A DNA stretch of 41,676 nt from Caulobacter sp. 32-67-35 (GTDB lineage: Bacteria > Pseudomonadota > Alphaproteobacteria > Caulobacterales > Caulobacteraceae): the NCBI GenBank assembly GCA_002280875.1, contig NCEV01000008.1, forward strand, positions 1 through 41,676. The letters run 5' to 3'. Shown one piece after another: positions 27,454 to 36,562 of this stretch (positions are counted from its first letter, which is position 1; every line of letters starts with the position of its first letter). A program made the position numbers and the translations under genes. The notes under the pieces are model-generated. The model saw nothing but the letters and a program-made list of their open reading frames with translations. It made no database searches and had not been told where the DNA came from.

Positions 27454-29694
27454 ATGGCGTCAGTTACGTCCGCATTGAGGTCCGAAGGCCCGCCGCTCCG
27501 GTTCAGCCGGGCTTGGTGGCGGGAGCTTCTGCGGTCGCGCTATGTGATCGGCGGGGCCTACGCCCTTGCTGTGATCCTGACGGTCACTGGCGTGGCGCTG
27601 GCGTCCTCGCCCCCCAAGAGCGGTCCGATCAGTCCGGCCAGCACGGCAATCCTGATCGTTCTTGGCTTCAATCTGGCGCTGATTCTCGGAGTCGCGACGG
27701 TCGTTGGGCTGCGACTGTTCGAAATGATCGACGCGCGGGCCAACGATGCGGGCGCGCGCCTGCATCTTCGCTTTGTGGGCCTGTTCTCGCTCGCAGCCGT
27801 GGCGCCGGCCGTGATTGTGGCTCTTTTCTTCGGCGTGTTGGTCAATCGCGGCGTCGAGGGCTGGTTCAGCCAGCGGGTCCGAACTGTGGTCGAGAACTCG
27901 GCCAAGGTCGCGCGGTCCTATGTGTCCGAACAGACCAGCTACATCAGCGAACACATCCGACCTATGGCCGCCAATCTGAACGAGGCCGCGCCAGCGATGT
28001 CGCAGTCTCCCGTGGTGTTCAGCCACTTCTTGGCGGGAGAGACCGTAACGAGCGGCTTCTCGGCCGCGTATGTGCTCGACCGGGATGGACGAATTCTGGC
28101 CAGGGCCGAGATGCCCGGCGCGCCTGCGTTTCTTGCGCCGCCGCCCTCCACATTCGAGGGGACCGATACGGGCGAAGCGATGGCGCAGCGGTTCGTGTCC
28201 TCGGATCTGTTCCGAGCCCTTTATCGGCTCAAGGCCTTTCCGGACGCCTATCTCTACGTTGTTCGTCCGATCGACCCCGGGATCCTGAGCCATCTGATCG
28301 AAGCTGAGGACTCGCTGATCTCCTATCGCGACGCCGAGCGGAGCCGCGTTCGGATCCAGGCGATCTTCGCACTCAGCTATGCCGAAACCGCGCTCCTGGT
28401 GCTGGTCGCTGCGGTATGGGTCGGCATAGCCGCAGCCAACTCTATTGCAGGCCCCGTGGCGGGCCTGGTCGAGGCCGCTGGCCGCGTTTCGGCGGGCGAT
28501 CTGAACGCCCGCGTCGATACCGAGGTGGGACCTGATGAGATAAGGGCATTATCCAATGCCTTCAATATGATGACTACAGATCTTCAGATCCAACAAGCGG
28601 CGCTCCGGACGGCTAGTCTGGACGCCGAGACCCGGCGACAGTTTATCGAAACCGTGCTTTCCGGCGTCAGCGCCGGGGTCATGAGTCTGGACTCCCAGGG
28701 ACGTATTTCGGCGCTGAACCGTCGCGCCGTCACCCTGCTGAGCCTTCAAGAGGACGCCGTTGGACTGGACCTGATCGAGGCTGCTCCAGAGTTCGATATC
28801 GTCATTGAGACCATCCTGGAGGGCCGGTCAGACGCCGAGGTCGAGGTTGATCTGGTGCGCGACGGCGAGACACGGCGCCTGCGGGTGCGCGGCGCCGGCC
28901 AGGTAGCCGAGGGACTGGTCCTGACCTTTGACGATATTACCCGCCTTGTTGCGGCCCAGCGCAACGCCGCCTGGAAAGACGTCGCCCGGCGGATCGCGCA
29001 CGAGATCAAGAACCCGCTGACCCCCATTCAGCTGTCGGCGGAACGTATCAAGCGCAAGTATCGCAAGGAGATCACCAGCGATCTGGAGACCTTCGATCGC
29101 TGCACCGAGACCATCATCCGTCAGGTGGGCGATATCGGGCGGATGGTTGACGAGTTCTCGGCGTTTGCGCGCATGCCTGCGCCGCGCTTCGAGCCGGCCA
29201 ACCTCACCGAGATGCTTCGGCAGGGGGTTTTCGCGCAGCGCTTTGTCGACGCCGAGATCGAGGTCGCGTTGCATGAGCCCGGCGAGGACGTTCTGATCAA
29301 ATGCGACGCTCGGATGGTGGGGCAGGCCCTGACCAACATCCTCAAGAACGCAGGCGAGGCGGTTGGCGCGCGTCGGCTGGTCACCGAAGAGCCGGCCGGC
29401 CGCATCACCGCGACCTTGGTGGCGAACGACGAGGAGCTTTGCGTGGTCATCGAGGACAACGGCGTCGGACTGCCCGTCCGCGACCGCGACCGCCTCACCG
29501 AGCCCTATGTCACAACCCGCGAGAAGGGCACTGGCCTCGGCCTGGCGATCGTCAAGCGGATCATGGAGGACCATGAGGGAACTCTGGTTCTCACCGATGC
29601 CCGCGAGGCGCCTGGAGCCCGGGTGATCCTGAAATTTCCGTTGACCGCCCGCCTGTCTGCGGCGGCCTTCGGTGGCGTAGAGGAGATGATATGA
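27454..29694 (+). CDS. ntrY: Nitrogen/redox sensor histidine kinase NtrY
   Basis: 746-aa membrane kinase partner of NtrX, linked in alphaproteobacteria to nitrogen metabolism, redox and envelope control. Three N-terminal TM helices (about 30-50, 64-90, 108-132) precede a large periplasmic domain, and a fourth TM (about 305-330) leads into HAMP (AGPVAGLVEAAGRVSAGDLN). Then come a PAS domain (about 395-500, VSAGVMSLDSQGRISALNR), the phosphoacceptor His516 in [20 protein letters not shown], and an ATPase domain (ALTNILKNAGEAVG, EDNGVGLP, TREKGTGLGLAIV). Its stop overlaps the ntrX start (ATGA). Confidence 0.96.
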   Translation: MASVTSALRSEGPPLRFSRAWWRELLRSRYVIGGAYALAVILTVTGVALASSPPKSGPISPASTAILIVLGFNLALILGVATVVGLRLFEMIDARANDAGARLHLRFVGLFSLAAVAPAVIVALFFGVLVNRGVEGWFSQRVRTVVENSAKVARSYVSEQTSYISEHIRPMAANLNEAAPAMSQSPVVFSHFLAGETVTSGFSAAYVLDRDGRILARAEMPGAPAFLAPPPSTFEGTDTGEAMAQRFVSSDLFRALYRLKAFPDAYLYVVRPIDPGILSHLIEAEDSLISYRDAERSRVRIQAIFALSYAETALLVLVAAVWVGIAAANSIAGPVAGLVEAAGRVSAGDLNARVDTEVGPDEIRALSNAFNMMTTDLQIQQAALRTASLDAETRRQFIETVLSGVSAGVMSLDSQGRISALNRRAVTLLSLQEDAVGLDLIEAAPEFDIVIETILEGRSDAEVEVDLVRDGETRRLRVRGAGQVAEGLVLTFDDITRLVAAQRNAAWKDVARRIAHEIKNPLTPIQLSAERIKRKYRKEITSDLETFDRCTETIIRQVGDIGRMVDEFSAFARMPAPRFEPANLTEMLRQGVFAQRFVDAEIEVALHEPGEDVLIKCDARMVGQALTNILKNAGEAVGARRLVTEEPAGRITATLVANDEELCVVIEDNGVGLPVRDRDRLTEPYVTTREKGTGLGLAIVKRIMEDHEGTLVLTDAREAPGARVILKFPLTARLSAAAFGGVEEMI

Positions 29695-31079
29695 GCGCTG
29701 ACGTGCTTGTCGTTGACGACGAAGCCGATATCCGCGAACTCGTGGCCGGCATCCTTGAGGACGAGGGGTACGCGGTGCGAACCGCCGCCGACTCCAATCA
29801 GGCCCTGGCCGCGCTACGCGCCCGAAAGCCGGCTTTGCTCGTGCTGGATATCTGGATGCAGGGCGGCGGCATGGACGGGCTGGAACTGCTCGACATGGTC
29901 AAAGGCCTCGACCCCGATCTGCCGGTGATCATGATTTCCGGCCACGGCAATATTGAAACCGCCGTCAGCGCGATAAAGCGCGGCGCCTACGAGTTTCTGG
30001 AAAAGCCGTTCAAGTCGGATCGGCTCCTGCTGGTCGTCGAACGCGCGCTGGAGGCGGCTGGCCTCAAGCGGGAGAACCGACGGTTGCGGGCTCAGAGCTT
30101 CACCTCCGATGGTCTGATGGGTAAGTCCGCCGCGGCCCAAACCCTTCGCCAGATGATCGCGAAGGTGGCTCCAGCCAATAGTCGTGTGCTGGTCTCGGGC
30201 CCTCCCGGCTCCGGCAAGGAGCTCGTGGCGCGTCTGATCCACAGCGCCAGCGCTCGGGCGAGGCAGGAGTTCGTGGCGGTCAGCGCGGCGGGCATGGCGC
30301 CTGAACGCCTGGACGTGGAACTTTTTGGCGAGGAAGGCGAAGGCGGTCGTCCACGCAAGATCGGGGTGTTCGAGCGGGCCCATGGCGGCACGCTATACCT
30401 CGACGAAGTGGCCGACATGCCGCGTGAGACACAGAGCCGTATTCTGCGGGTTCTTGTTGAACAGCGCTTCCGGCGCGTGGGCGGCGATAACGACGTACAG
30501 GTCGACGTCCGGGTCATCTCCTCGACGTCGCGTGATCTGCGTGACGAAATCGCTGGGGGGCGCTTCCGGGAAGACCTGTTTCATCGTCTGAACGTTGTGC
30601 CCGTGAGGGTGCCCGGTCTTTCTGAGCGTCGAGAAGACATTCCCGAGCTGATCAGCTTTTTCATCGACCGAATTGTCGAGGCGACCGGCTTGCCGCGGCG
30701 AAGGCTTGGCGACGACGCGCTGGCGACGCTACAGGTCCAGACTTGGCCCGGCAACGTCCGGCAGCTACGGAACAATGTTGAACGCATGCTGATCCTGGCG
30801 GCCGGCGAACCGGGCGAATTGATCACCGCCGAGATGCTGGCGGGCGCCGAGCAACCGTCGGCTGGCCATGCAGGCGCGATCGGGGCCGAGAGGATCATTG
30901 CGCTGCCGCTTCGCGAAGCCCGTGAGCTGTTCGAGCGCGAGTATCTGAACGCCCAGATCCTGCGGTTCGGCGGCAATATTTCGCGCACCGCCAACTTCAT
31001 CGGCATGGAGCGCTCGGCGCTGCACCGCAAGCTCAAGTCCCTGGGCGTCGCCGGCGCCCGGACCGACGAGGAAGACTAG
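29691..31079 (+). CDS. ntrX: Response regulator NtrX (no GAFTGA loop)
   Basis: 462 aa. Receiver domain with Asp53 in LLVLDIWMQGGGMDG, VIMISGHGNIETAV and FLEKPFK. AAA+ domain with Walker A GPPGSGKELV and Walker B GGTLYLDEVADMP. The GAFTGA position reads LFGEEGEGGRPRKIGVFERA, so sigma-54 activation is not expected, as is usual for alphaproteobacterial NtrX. C-terminal Fis-type HTH (GGNISRTANFIGMERSALHRKL). The Walker A first Ser/Gly pattern (GPPGSGK) also differs from the GESGTGKE of NtrC. The dat gene begins at the very next base after its stop. Confidence 0.96.
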   Translation: MSADVLVVDDEADIRELVAGILEDEGYAVRTAADSNQALAALRARKPALLVLDIWMQGGGMDGLELLDMVKGLDPDLPVIMISGHGNIETAVSAIKRGAYEFLEKPFKSDRLLLVVERALEAAGLKRENRRLRAQSFTSDGLMGKSAAAQTLRQMIAKVAPANSRVLVSGPPGSGKELVARLIHSASARARQEFVAVSAAGMAPERLDVELFGEEGEGGRPRKIGVFERAHGGTLYLDEVADMPRETQSRILRVLVEQRFRRVGGDNDVQVDVRVISSTSRDLRDEIAGGRFREDLFHRLNVVPVRVPGLSERREDIPELISFFIDRIVEATGLPRRRLGDDALATLQVQTWPGNVRQLRNNVERMLILAAGEPGELITAEMLAGAEQPSAGHAGAIGAERIIALPLREARELFEREYLNAQILRFGGNISRTANFIGMERSALHRKLKSLGVAGARTDEED

Positions 31080-31943
31080 ATGTCGCGCTTTGCCTATGTG
31101 AACGGCCGCTTCGTTCGGCACGGCGAAGCCGCCGTCCATATCGAGGACCGCGGCTATCAGCTGGCGGACGGGGTTTATGAAGTCTGGGCCGTATTCGACG
31201 GCAAGCTGGCCGACGCCGAGGGGCACTTCGCCCGGCTTTGGCGCAGCCTGGACGAGCTACGGATCGCTCATCCGATGGGGCAGGCGGCCCTGACCTTCGT
31301 GTTGAGAGAGGCGGTTCGGCGCAACCGGGTGCGTAATGGCCTGGTCTATCTGCAGGTGACGCGCGGCGTCGCCCGTCGTGACCACGCCTTCCCCAATCCC
31401 GCCGTTCCGCCGTCGATGGTGGTCACGGCCAAGTCGACAGACCCCAATCTTGCCGAGCGCAAGGCGGCGCAGGGCGCGGCCGTGATCAGCATGCCGGAGA
31501 ACCGCTGGGGGCGTTGCGACATCAAGTCGGTCGGTCTGCTGCCCAATGCTCTGGCCAAGCAGGCAGCGCGCGAGCGCGGAGCGATCGAGGCCTGGTTCGT
31601 CGATGACCTGGGACTGGTGACGGAAGGCGCGTCATCCAACGCCTGGATTGTTGACGCTGAAGGTCATCTGCGCACCCGCGACACGCAGGCCAACATCCTG
31701 CGCGGGGTGACCCGATCCACCCTGTTTGAGGTGATCCGCGAAGCGGGGCTGCCGATTAACGAGAAGCCCTTCACGATCGCCGAGGCTCAGAGCGCCCGGG
31801 AAGCGTTCGTCACGGGCGCCGGAACGCTGGTGATGCCGATCATTAGCGTCGACGGCGTGAAAGTTGGCGATGGCTCCGCTGGCCCGGTGGCGACGCGGCT
31901 CCGGCGTCTCTATATCGAGCGGGCGCGTGAGAAAGCGATCTGA
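31080..31943 (+). CDS. dat: D-amino-acid aminotransferase (fold type IV)
   Basis: PLP enzyme exchanging amino groups between D-amino acids and 2-oxoacids. 287 aa. Fold-type IV landmarks: VNGRFVRHGEAAVHIEDRGYQLADGVYE, the PLP Lys149 in RCDIKSVGLLPNALAKQAA, and the ligand-binding loop VTEGASSNAWIV, with ANILRGVTRS later. The motif set fits D-alanine transaminase more than branched-chain aminotransferase or ADC lyase. It is directly fused in transcription to ntrYX, hinting at a role in nitrogen or cell-wall D-amino-acid metabolism. Substrate range is unproven. Confidence 0.9.
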   Translation: MSRFAYVNGRFVRHGEAAVHIEDRGYQLADGVYEVWAVFDGKLADAEGHFARLWRSLDELRIAHPMGQAALTFVLREAVRRNRVRNGLVYLQVTRGVARRDHAFPNPAVPPSMVVTAKSTDPNLAERKAAQGAAVISMPENRWGRCDIKSVGLLPNALAKQAARERGAIEAWFVDDLGLVTEGASSNAWIVDAEGHLRTRDTQANILRGVTRSTLFEVIREAGLPINEKPFTIAEAQSAREAFVTGAGTLVMPIISVDGVKVGDGSAGPVATRLRRLYIERAREKAI

Positions 31944-32100
31944 CGGATTGGCCGAAAACGGCTGGTCGGAAACAGCGCGAATTCGACGCAGGGCGCACTT
32001 TCCCACCGAATGGTGATCGCGTTCGGCGGAAAATCATCTAGCATGGCTTTGTTTGTGTGGGGGGCGCTTTGCCCTTCGAAACAATAAGAGGGGAATCCCC

Positions 32101-32349
32101 ATGTCTGCCGAAAAGAAACAAAATCTGCAGGACACGTTCCTGAACAGCGTGCGCAAATCCAAGACGCCGCTCACCATTTTCCTCGTCAATGGCGTCAAGC
32201 TTCAGGGTGTTGTCAGCTGGTTCGACAACTTCTGTGTCCTGTTGCGTCGCGACGGCCAGTCGCAACTGGTCTATAAGCACGCCATCTCGACCATCATGCC
32301 GGCTCAGCCCGTTCAGCTGTACGAGCCGAGCGCTGACTCCGACGATTGA
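32101..32349 (+). CDS. hfq: RNA chaperone Hfq
   Basis: 82-aa Sm-like protein forming hexamers that pair small RNAs with mRNAs. [34 protein letters not shown] includes the Sm1 region, and [12 protein letters not shown] is the Sm2 motif with the conserved Y-K-H. Start at ATG 32101 chosen because of the family N-terminus and the ribosome site AGAGGGG 8 bases upstream. The 157-base leader after dat may contain its own promoter. hflX begins 11 bases downstream. Confidence 0.98.
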   Translation: MSAEKKQNLQDTFLNSVRKSKTPLTIFLVNGVKLQGVVSWFDNFCVLLRRDGQSQLVYKHAISTIMPAQPVQLYEPSADSDD

Positions 32350-32360
32350 ATTAGAGACGC

Positions 32361-33695
32361 TTGTCCAAATCCTCAAAATCCGTAGATCACGCCGCGCCGG
32401 TTCTTAAGGCGTTCGTTATTCACCCGGTGCGGCCTCTGCGAGGCCCGGCCGCCGCCTTGGCGCGTGATCCCCAGTCGCGCCTGGAGGAAGCGGTCGGGCT
32501 TGCGCTCGCTCTCGACCTGAATGTCGTTGAGACGATGATCGCGCCCCTGCGGGCGATTACCCCTGCAACGCTGTTTGGCAAGGGCAAGATCGAAGAGTTC
32601 GCGGCGATCTGCGAAGTCGAGAAGATCGATGTCGCTGTCTTTGACGATCAACTTACCCCGGTGCAGCAGCGTAACCTTGAGCGTGGTCTCAACGTCAAGG
32701 TGGTCGACCGCACAGGCCTGATCCTGGAGATCTTCGCCCGCCGCGCCCGCACACGTGAAGGCAAGCTACAGGTAGAGCTGGCGCGCCTTGATTACGAGCG
32801 GTCGCGCCTGGTGCGTACCTGGACCCACCTTGAGCGCCAGCGTGGCGGCACCGGCAATACCGGTGGTCCGGGCGAGACGCAGATCGAACTCGATCGCCGC
32901 CTGATCGCCGACAATATTCTCAAGCTGAAGCGCGAGCTGGAAGAGGTTCGACGCACGCGCACCCTGCACCGCAAGGCCCGCAAAAAGGTTCCGTATCCGA
33001 CGGTGGCTCTGGTTGGCTACACCAACGCCGGCAAGTCCACGCTGTTCAATCGCCTGACTGAGGCCGAGGTTCTGGCCAAGGACATGCTGTTCGCGACCCT
33101 GGATCCAACGCTGCGTACGGTGAAGCTGCCCGATGGCAGGCCGGCCATCCTCTCCGACACCGTCGGCTTCATCTCCGATCTGCCCCACGAACTTGTCGAG
33201 GCGTTCCGCGCCACGCTGGAAGAGGTGCAGGAGGCCGACGTGGTGCTGCACGTCAGAGATATCGCCAATCCTGACAGCGCGGCCCAGGCCCGCGACGTCG
33301 AGACTGTGCTGGCCGAGCTGGGCGTGACGTTCGACGAGGGCAAGACCGTCGTTGAGGTCTGGAACAAGATCGATCTCGTCCCCGAGGACGAGCGCGAAGA
33401 AGTGACCGGCAGCGCCCGCAGGGCCGAAGCTTCCCCGGTTTCAGCTGTCACGGGCGAGGGGTGTGAAGCGCTGCTCAAGCGTATCGGCAGCCTGATCGAT
33501 GACTCTCCGCCCGTCGCCATTCGCATTTCGGCCGGTGCTGGAGAGGCCCTCGCCTGGATCTATCGCAATGGACGCGTGATGAGCCGCGAGGACGAGGCTG
33601 AAGGTGGCGTGACCATCGTCGCGCGCCTTGATGCGCAGGCCCTGGGCCGTTTCGAACGTCAGTTTCCCGACGCCTTCGTGATGGTCGCTGCCTAA
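32361..33695 (+). CDS. hflX: GTPase HflX
   Basis: Ribosome-associated GTPase that splits stalled or heat-damaged 70S ribosomes. 444 aa from TTG 32361; no ATG is available near the expected N-terminus. N-terminal HflX domain with ITPATLFGKGKIEEFA and VFDDQLTPVQQRNLE, a coiled-coil region with GGTGNTGGPGETQIELDRR, and the G domain: GYTNAGKSTLFN (G1), ATLDPT (G2), DTVGFISDLPHELVEAF (G3), WNKID (G4). Linked to hfq as in many proteobacteria. Its stop overlaps the convergent mazG stop by 3 bases. Confidence 0.96.
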   Translation: MSKSSKSVDHAAPVLKAFVIHPVRPLRGPAAALARDPQSRLEEAVGLALALDLNVVETMIAPLRAITPATLFGKGKIEEFAAICEVEKIDVAVFDDQLTPVQQRNLERGLNVKVVDRTGLILEIFARRARTREGKLQVELARLDYERSRLVRTWTHLERQRGGTGNTGGPGETQIELDRRLIADNILKLKRELEEVRRTRTLHRKARKKVPYPTVALVGYTNAGKSTLFNRLTEAEVLAKDMLFATLDPTLRTVKLPDGRPAILSDTVGFISDLPHELVEAFRATLEEVQEADVVLHVRDIANPDSAAQARDVETVLAELGVTFDEGKTVVEVWNKIDLVPEDEREEVTGSARRAEASPVSAVTGEGCEALLKRIGSLIDDSPPVAIRISAGAGEALAWIYRNGRVMSREDEAEGGVTIVARLDAQALGRFERQFPDAFVMVAA

Positions 33696-34510
33696 CGCGT
33701 CTTCTCGGCCGTCTTGGCGGCGTCCCAGAGGGCGTCCATCTCCGCCAGATCGGACTGGTCCGGCGTTCGTCCGTCCTTGGCCAGAGCCGCCTCGATAAAG
33801 GCGAAGCGGCGACTGAACTTGGCGTTGGTGGCGCGCAGGGCGTCCTCCGGCTCGACGTCCAGCTTGCGGGCGAGGTTGGCGCAGACGAAGAGCAGATCGC
33901 CGAGCTCTTCGCGGGCCTTGGCCTGGTCGCAGGCTTCAATCTCGACTTCCAGTTCGGCAAGCTCTTCCCGAAGCTTGTCCAGCACCTCCCGGGTCGACGG
34001 CCAGTCGAAGCCAACGCGCGCGGCGCGCTTGGTCAGCTTCACGGCGCGCGTCAGGGCGGGAAGCCCCGCGGGCACGTCGTCAAGCACACCCGTCTTGGCC
34101 TTGGCGCTGCGCTCCTGGGCTTTCAATGCCTCCCACCCCGCCGTCTGGGCGGCTTGATCGTCATAGGCATGGTCGCCGAACACATGGGGGTGCCGACGGA
34201 TCATCTTGTCGGAGATCGCCGCGGCGACGCTGGCGAAATCGAAAGCGCCTTGCTCCTGGGCCATCCTGGAGTGGAAGACGACCTGCAGCAGCAGGTCACC
34301 CAGCTCTTCCTTCAGATCGCCCAGGTCGCCGCGCTCGATGGCGTCGGCGACCTCATAGGCCTCCTCCACCGTGTACGGCGCGATGCTAGCGAAGGTTTGC
34401 TGCTGGTCCCAAGGGCAGCCGCCCACGGGATCGCGCAGGCGCGCCATGATCTCGATGAGCGTGAAAAGCGGATGCTGGGGATCATTCGGCAGGGGCTGTA
34501 AAGGCGACAT
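33692..34510 (-). CDS. mazG: Nucleoside triphosphate pyrophosphohydrolase MazG
   Basis: Hydrolyses (d)NTPs to NMP and pyrophosphate; house-cleaning and (p)ppGpp-related roles are known in E. coli. 272 aa, with the two-domain MazG layout. Domain 1 has GGCPWDQQQTFASIAPYTVE and EEAYEVADAI ... LKEELGDLLLQVVFH (EExxE and ExxD metal ligands). Domain 2 has FDWPSTREVLDKLREELAEL and REELGDLLFVCANLAR. Start at ATG 34510 (MSPLQPLPNDPQHPLF), chosen over an upstream in-frame start lying inside the neighbour. Its first 29 bases overlap the end of the upstream symporter gene. Confidence 0.95.
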   Translation of the reverse strand: MSPLQPLPNDPQHPLFTLIEIMARLRDPVGGCPWDQQQTFASIAPYTVEEAYEVADAIERGDLGDLKEELGDLLLQVVFHSRMAQEQGAFDFASVAAAISDKMIRRHPHVFGDHAYDDQAAQTAGWEALKAQERSAKAKTGVLDDVPAGLPALTRAVKLTKRAARVGFDWPSTREVLDKLREELAELEVEIEACDQAKAREELGDLLFVCANLARKLDVEPEDALRATNAKFSRRFAFIEAALAKDGRTPDQSDLAEMDALWDAAKTAEKTR

Positions 34511-35864
34511 GCGGGTCCGGCGTCGGGTTCTGGGGCGAGGGCGTCGCAGCGTCTCTAACGGCAAGCTGGCGCTGGATTTCAGCGACACGAGTCTCATCTA
34601 GGGGATAGCGCAGCATTACGGCGGCGACCACAAGGCCCATGGCGGCGGGTACGACGGCATAGAGAGCCACGAGGGCGGTTTCACCCGCCGCCGTGGGCAG
34701 CTTCGGGTCAAAACCAAACAGCGCGAGCAGCGGAAAGGCGCCGATAGCCAGGGCGTGGCCCAGCTTCACCGTACCGCTGACAAGCGCATAGAGCAGGCCG
34801 GTCCGGTCCGCGCCGCTGGCCAGTCGCTCCTCGTCGCCGATGTCGGCCATCATGGCCCGAACCAGCAGGGGTGCGGCGGAGTAGGGCAGGCCGGCAAGGA
34901 TCAGGATCAACATTCCCGCCAGGGAATTGCCGGCGGGCGTCAAGACGGCGCAAACTTGGACGGCGGCATAGATCACAGAGGCCACCGCCAGGGCCTGGTG
35001 TTTGCCGATCCGCTTGGCCAGCATCGGCCAAAGCGGCGCCCCGGCCAGGGCGGCGACAAAATAGACCAGCAACAGGATGCCAGCTTCGGTCTTGTCGAAG
35101 CCCTTAATGCGTTCGAAGAAGAAGAAGAACAGCGCCCCGGCAATGCCTGGCGCCAGGCCCATCAGCAGGTCGGCAAGGAGGAGCCTGCGGGTCGAGCCGC
35201 GCTTCAGCAGCGCAAAGTACTGCGGCAAGCCTGATCGATGCCGGGTCACTGGAGCCTGGCGCTCGCCAACCGCGCGGGTCGCGAGAAGCACGGTCAGGGG
35301 GATCAACGCGACGACGAACCAACCCATCGACCGGATACCTGCGGCATGGTCGCCCCTGAAGGCCAGCGCGATGATCGGAGGCAGGGTCAGGACCAGGATC
35401 ATGCCCACGACGTTACCGGCCTGCCACCAACCATAGACTCGCGAACGCTGCTGGTAATCTGTCGACAGAACGGCCGCCCAGGCCGTGTGCGACAGGGTCA
35501 TCATCGAATAGCCCGCATAGACCACGATCAGGCTGATCCAGAGATAGAGCGGGCCGATGCCGGGCTGCGCCATAAACAGCGCAAACGCCCCGATCATCAC
35601 CAGCGGTGAGCCCGCCACCAGCCAGGGCCGGAAGCGGCCCCACTGGGTCCGCGTGCGGTCCATGATCCCGCCGATGAGGGGGTCGAACACGATGTCGATC
35701 AGGCGAACGATCAGGAAGGCCGCACCGACTGCGCCAAGCGATAGGCCAAGCTCGCTGACATAGAACTCAGGCAGATAGACGACCAATGGCAAACCCAGCG
35801 CCGCGAGCGGCAGGCAGGGTGCGGCGAAGGCCGCCAGAGACCAGGACGATCGTCGATCGGTCAT
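34482..35864 (-). CDS. MFS transporter of the GPH (glycoside-pentoside-hexuronide:cation symporter) type
   Basis: 460 aa from ATG 35864 with a GGGGA ribosome site upstream; an in-frame GTG at 35918 is less likely. Twelve hydrophobic helices are expected. The GPH signature is visible: FDPLIGGIMDRTRTQWGRFRPW in the first half, and GILLLVYFVAALAGAPLWPMLAKRIGKHQAL at the loop after the sixth helix. The long C-terminal Pro/Thr-rich tail is cytoplasmic. Members import sugars or related solutes with Na+ or H+; the substrate cannot be deduced and no sugar-metabolism gene is adjacent. The 3' end overlaps the mazG start. Confidence 0.9.
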   Translation of the reverse strand: MTDRRSSWSLAAFAAPCLPLAALGLPLVVYLPEFYVSELGLSLGAVGAAFLIVRLIDIVFDPLIGGIMDRTRTQWGRFRPWLVAGSPLVMIGAFALFMAQPGIGPLYLWISLIVVYAGYSMMTLSHTAWAAVLSTDYQQRSRVYGWWQAGNVVGMILVLTLPPIIALAFRGDHAAGIRSMGWFVVALIPLTVLLATRAVGERQAPVTRHRSGLPQYFALLKRGSTRRLLLADLLMGLAPGIAGALFFFFFERIKGFDKTEAGILLLVYFVAALAGAPLWPMLAKRIGKHQALAVASVIYAAVQVCAVLTPAGNSLAGMLILILAGLPYSAAPLLVRAMMADIGDEERLASGADRTGLLYALVSGTVKLGHALAIGAFPLLALFGFDPKLPTAAGETALVALYAVVPAAMGLVVAAVMLRYPLDETRVAEIQRQLAVRDAATPSPQNPTPDPHVAFTAPAE

Positions 35865-35945
35865 TGCGCGTAGTCCCCTAACAAACACGACGGGTTGGCT
35901 CCCGCCTCTTGAACTCACTGGGCGCGGCCGCCCTGGAACGCTGCT

Positions 35946-36440
35946 CTAGCGATCGCTGAATTGATTCTTGGCCAGGCGGGCCGCGAGCCTGTCGAAGGCC
36001 TGGTCGGCGTCGCTCCAGGTGGAGCCGTACTGGGCCCATCGAATATCTGTCTCGTACCAGCTATAGGCCACTGGCGTGCGGCCGCCTGACGCGGATCGAT
36101 ATTCACCGCTGACGCGGGCTCCGCCGACGCCGAAGCTCTGGTAGGACAGTCCAGGCTTGGCGCTCATTTCCCGCCACGTCGGGCGATTGGGCCGTGCGTC
36201 CTCGATGACGAGATCCAGTTCGCCGCCCTCGGGATCCAACGCGTTCGAACGATCCAGCCTTGTTTCGACGGACCGTTTGAGTTCGCGGCTCAGATAGTCG
36301 AACTCACGCGCATCCATGATCTGGGTCTTCCTGGCCAGTTCCTGTCCGATCGAGACGCGCACCGTTGCAACCTTTGGAGCGGCGAAGGCGGGACCTCCGA
36401 GTACGGCGCCCAAAGCAATGATCACAAACGAGCGTCGCAT
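35946..36440 (-). CDS. Small exported protein of unknown function
   Basis: 164 aa. Clear signal peptide (MRRSFVIIALGAVLGGPAFAAP, A-F-A cleavage), so periplasmic. The mature part begins with a beta strand (KVATVRVSIGQELARK), has a helical region (REFDYLSRELKRSVETRLD), then GELDLVIEDARPNRPT, and a Tyr/Gly/Ser-rich segment with a Trp-containing YSWYETDIRWAQYGSTWSDADQAF. The layout recalls DUF3016-like exported proteins, but I cannot confirm a family. Stand-alone minus-strand gene between the symporter and glycerophosphodiesterase genes. Confidence 0.82.
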   Translation of the reverse strand: MRRSFVIIALGAVLGGPAFAAPKVATVRVSIGQELARKTQIMDAREFDYLSRELKRSVETRLDRSNALDPEGGELDLVIEDARPNRPTWREMSAKPGLSYQSFGVGGARVSGEYRSASGGRTPVAYSWYETDIRWAQYGSTWSDADQAFDRLAARLAKNQFSDR

Positions 36441-36562
36441 CGTCGGAACTCCGGATCTGATCCATTGTTCGAAACTGTGCGGCTAACCGGACCAAAACGC
36501 CAGACCCCGACGGGAGCATTCCAAACGTTTGTTCGCAGGTTCTGCGGTAACCGCGAGCAGGC

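Noticed and set aside
36531-36542. GTTC...GTTC resembling a Caulobacter LexA box
   Set aside because: Spacing is 4 bases, not the 7 of the alphaproteobacterial SOS box.
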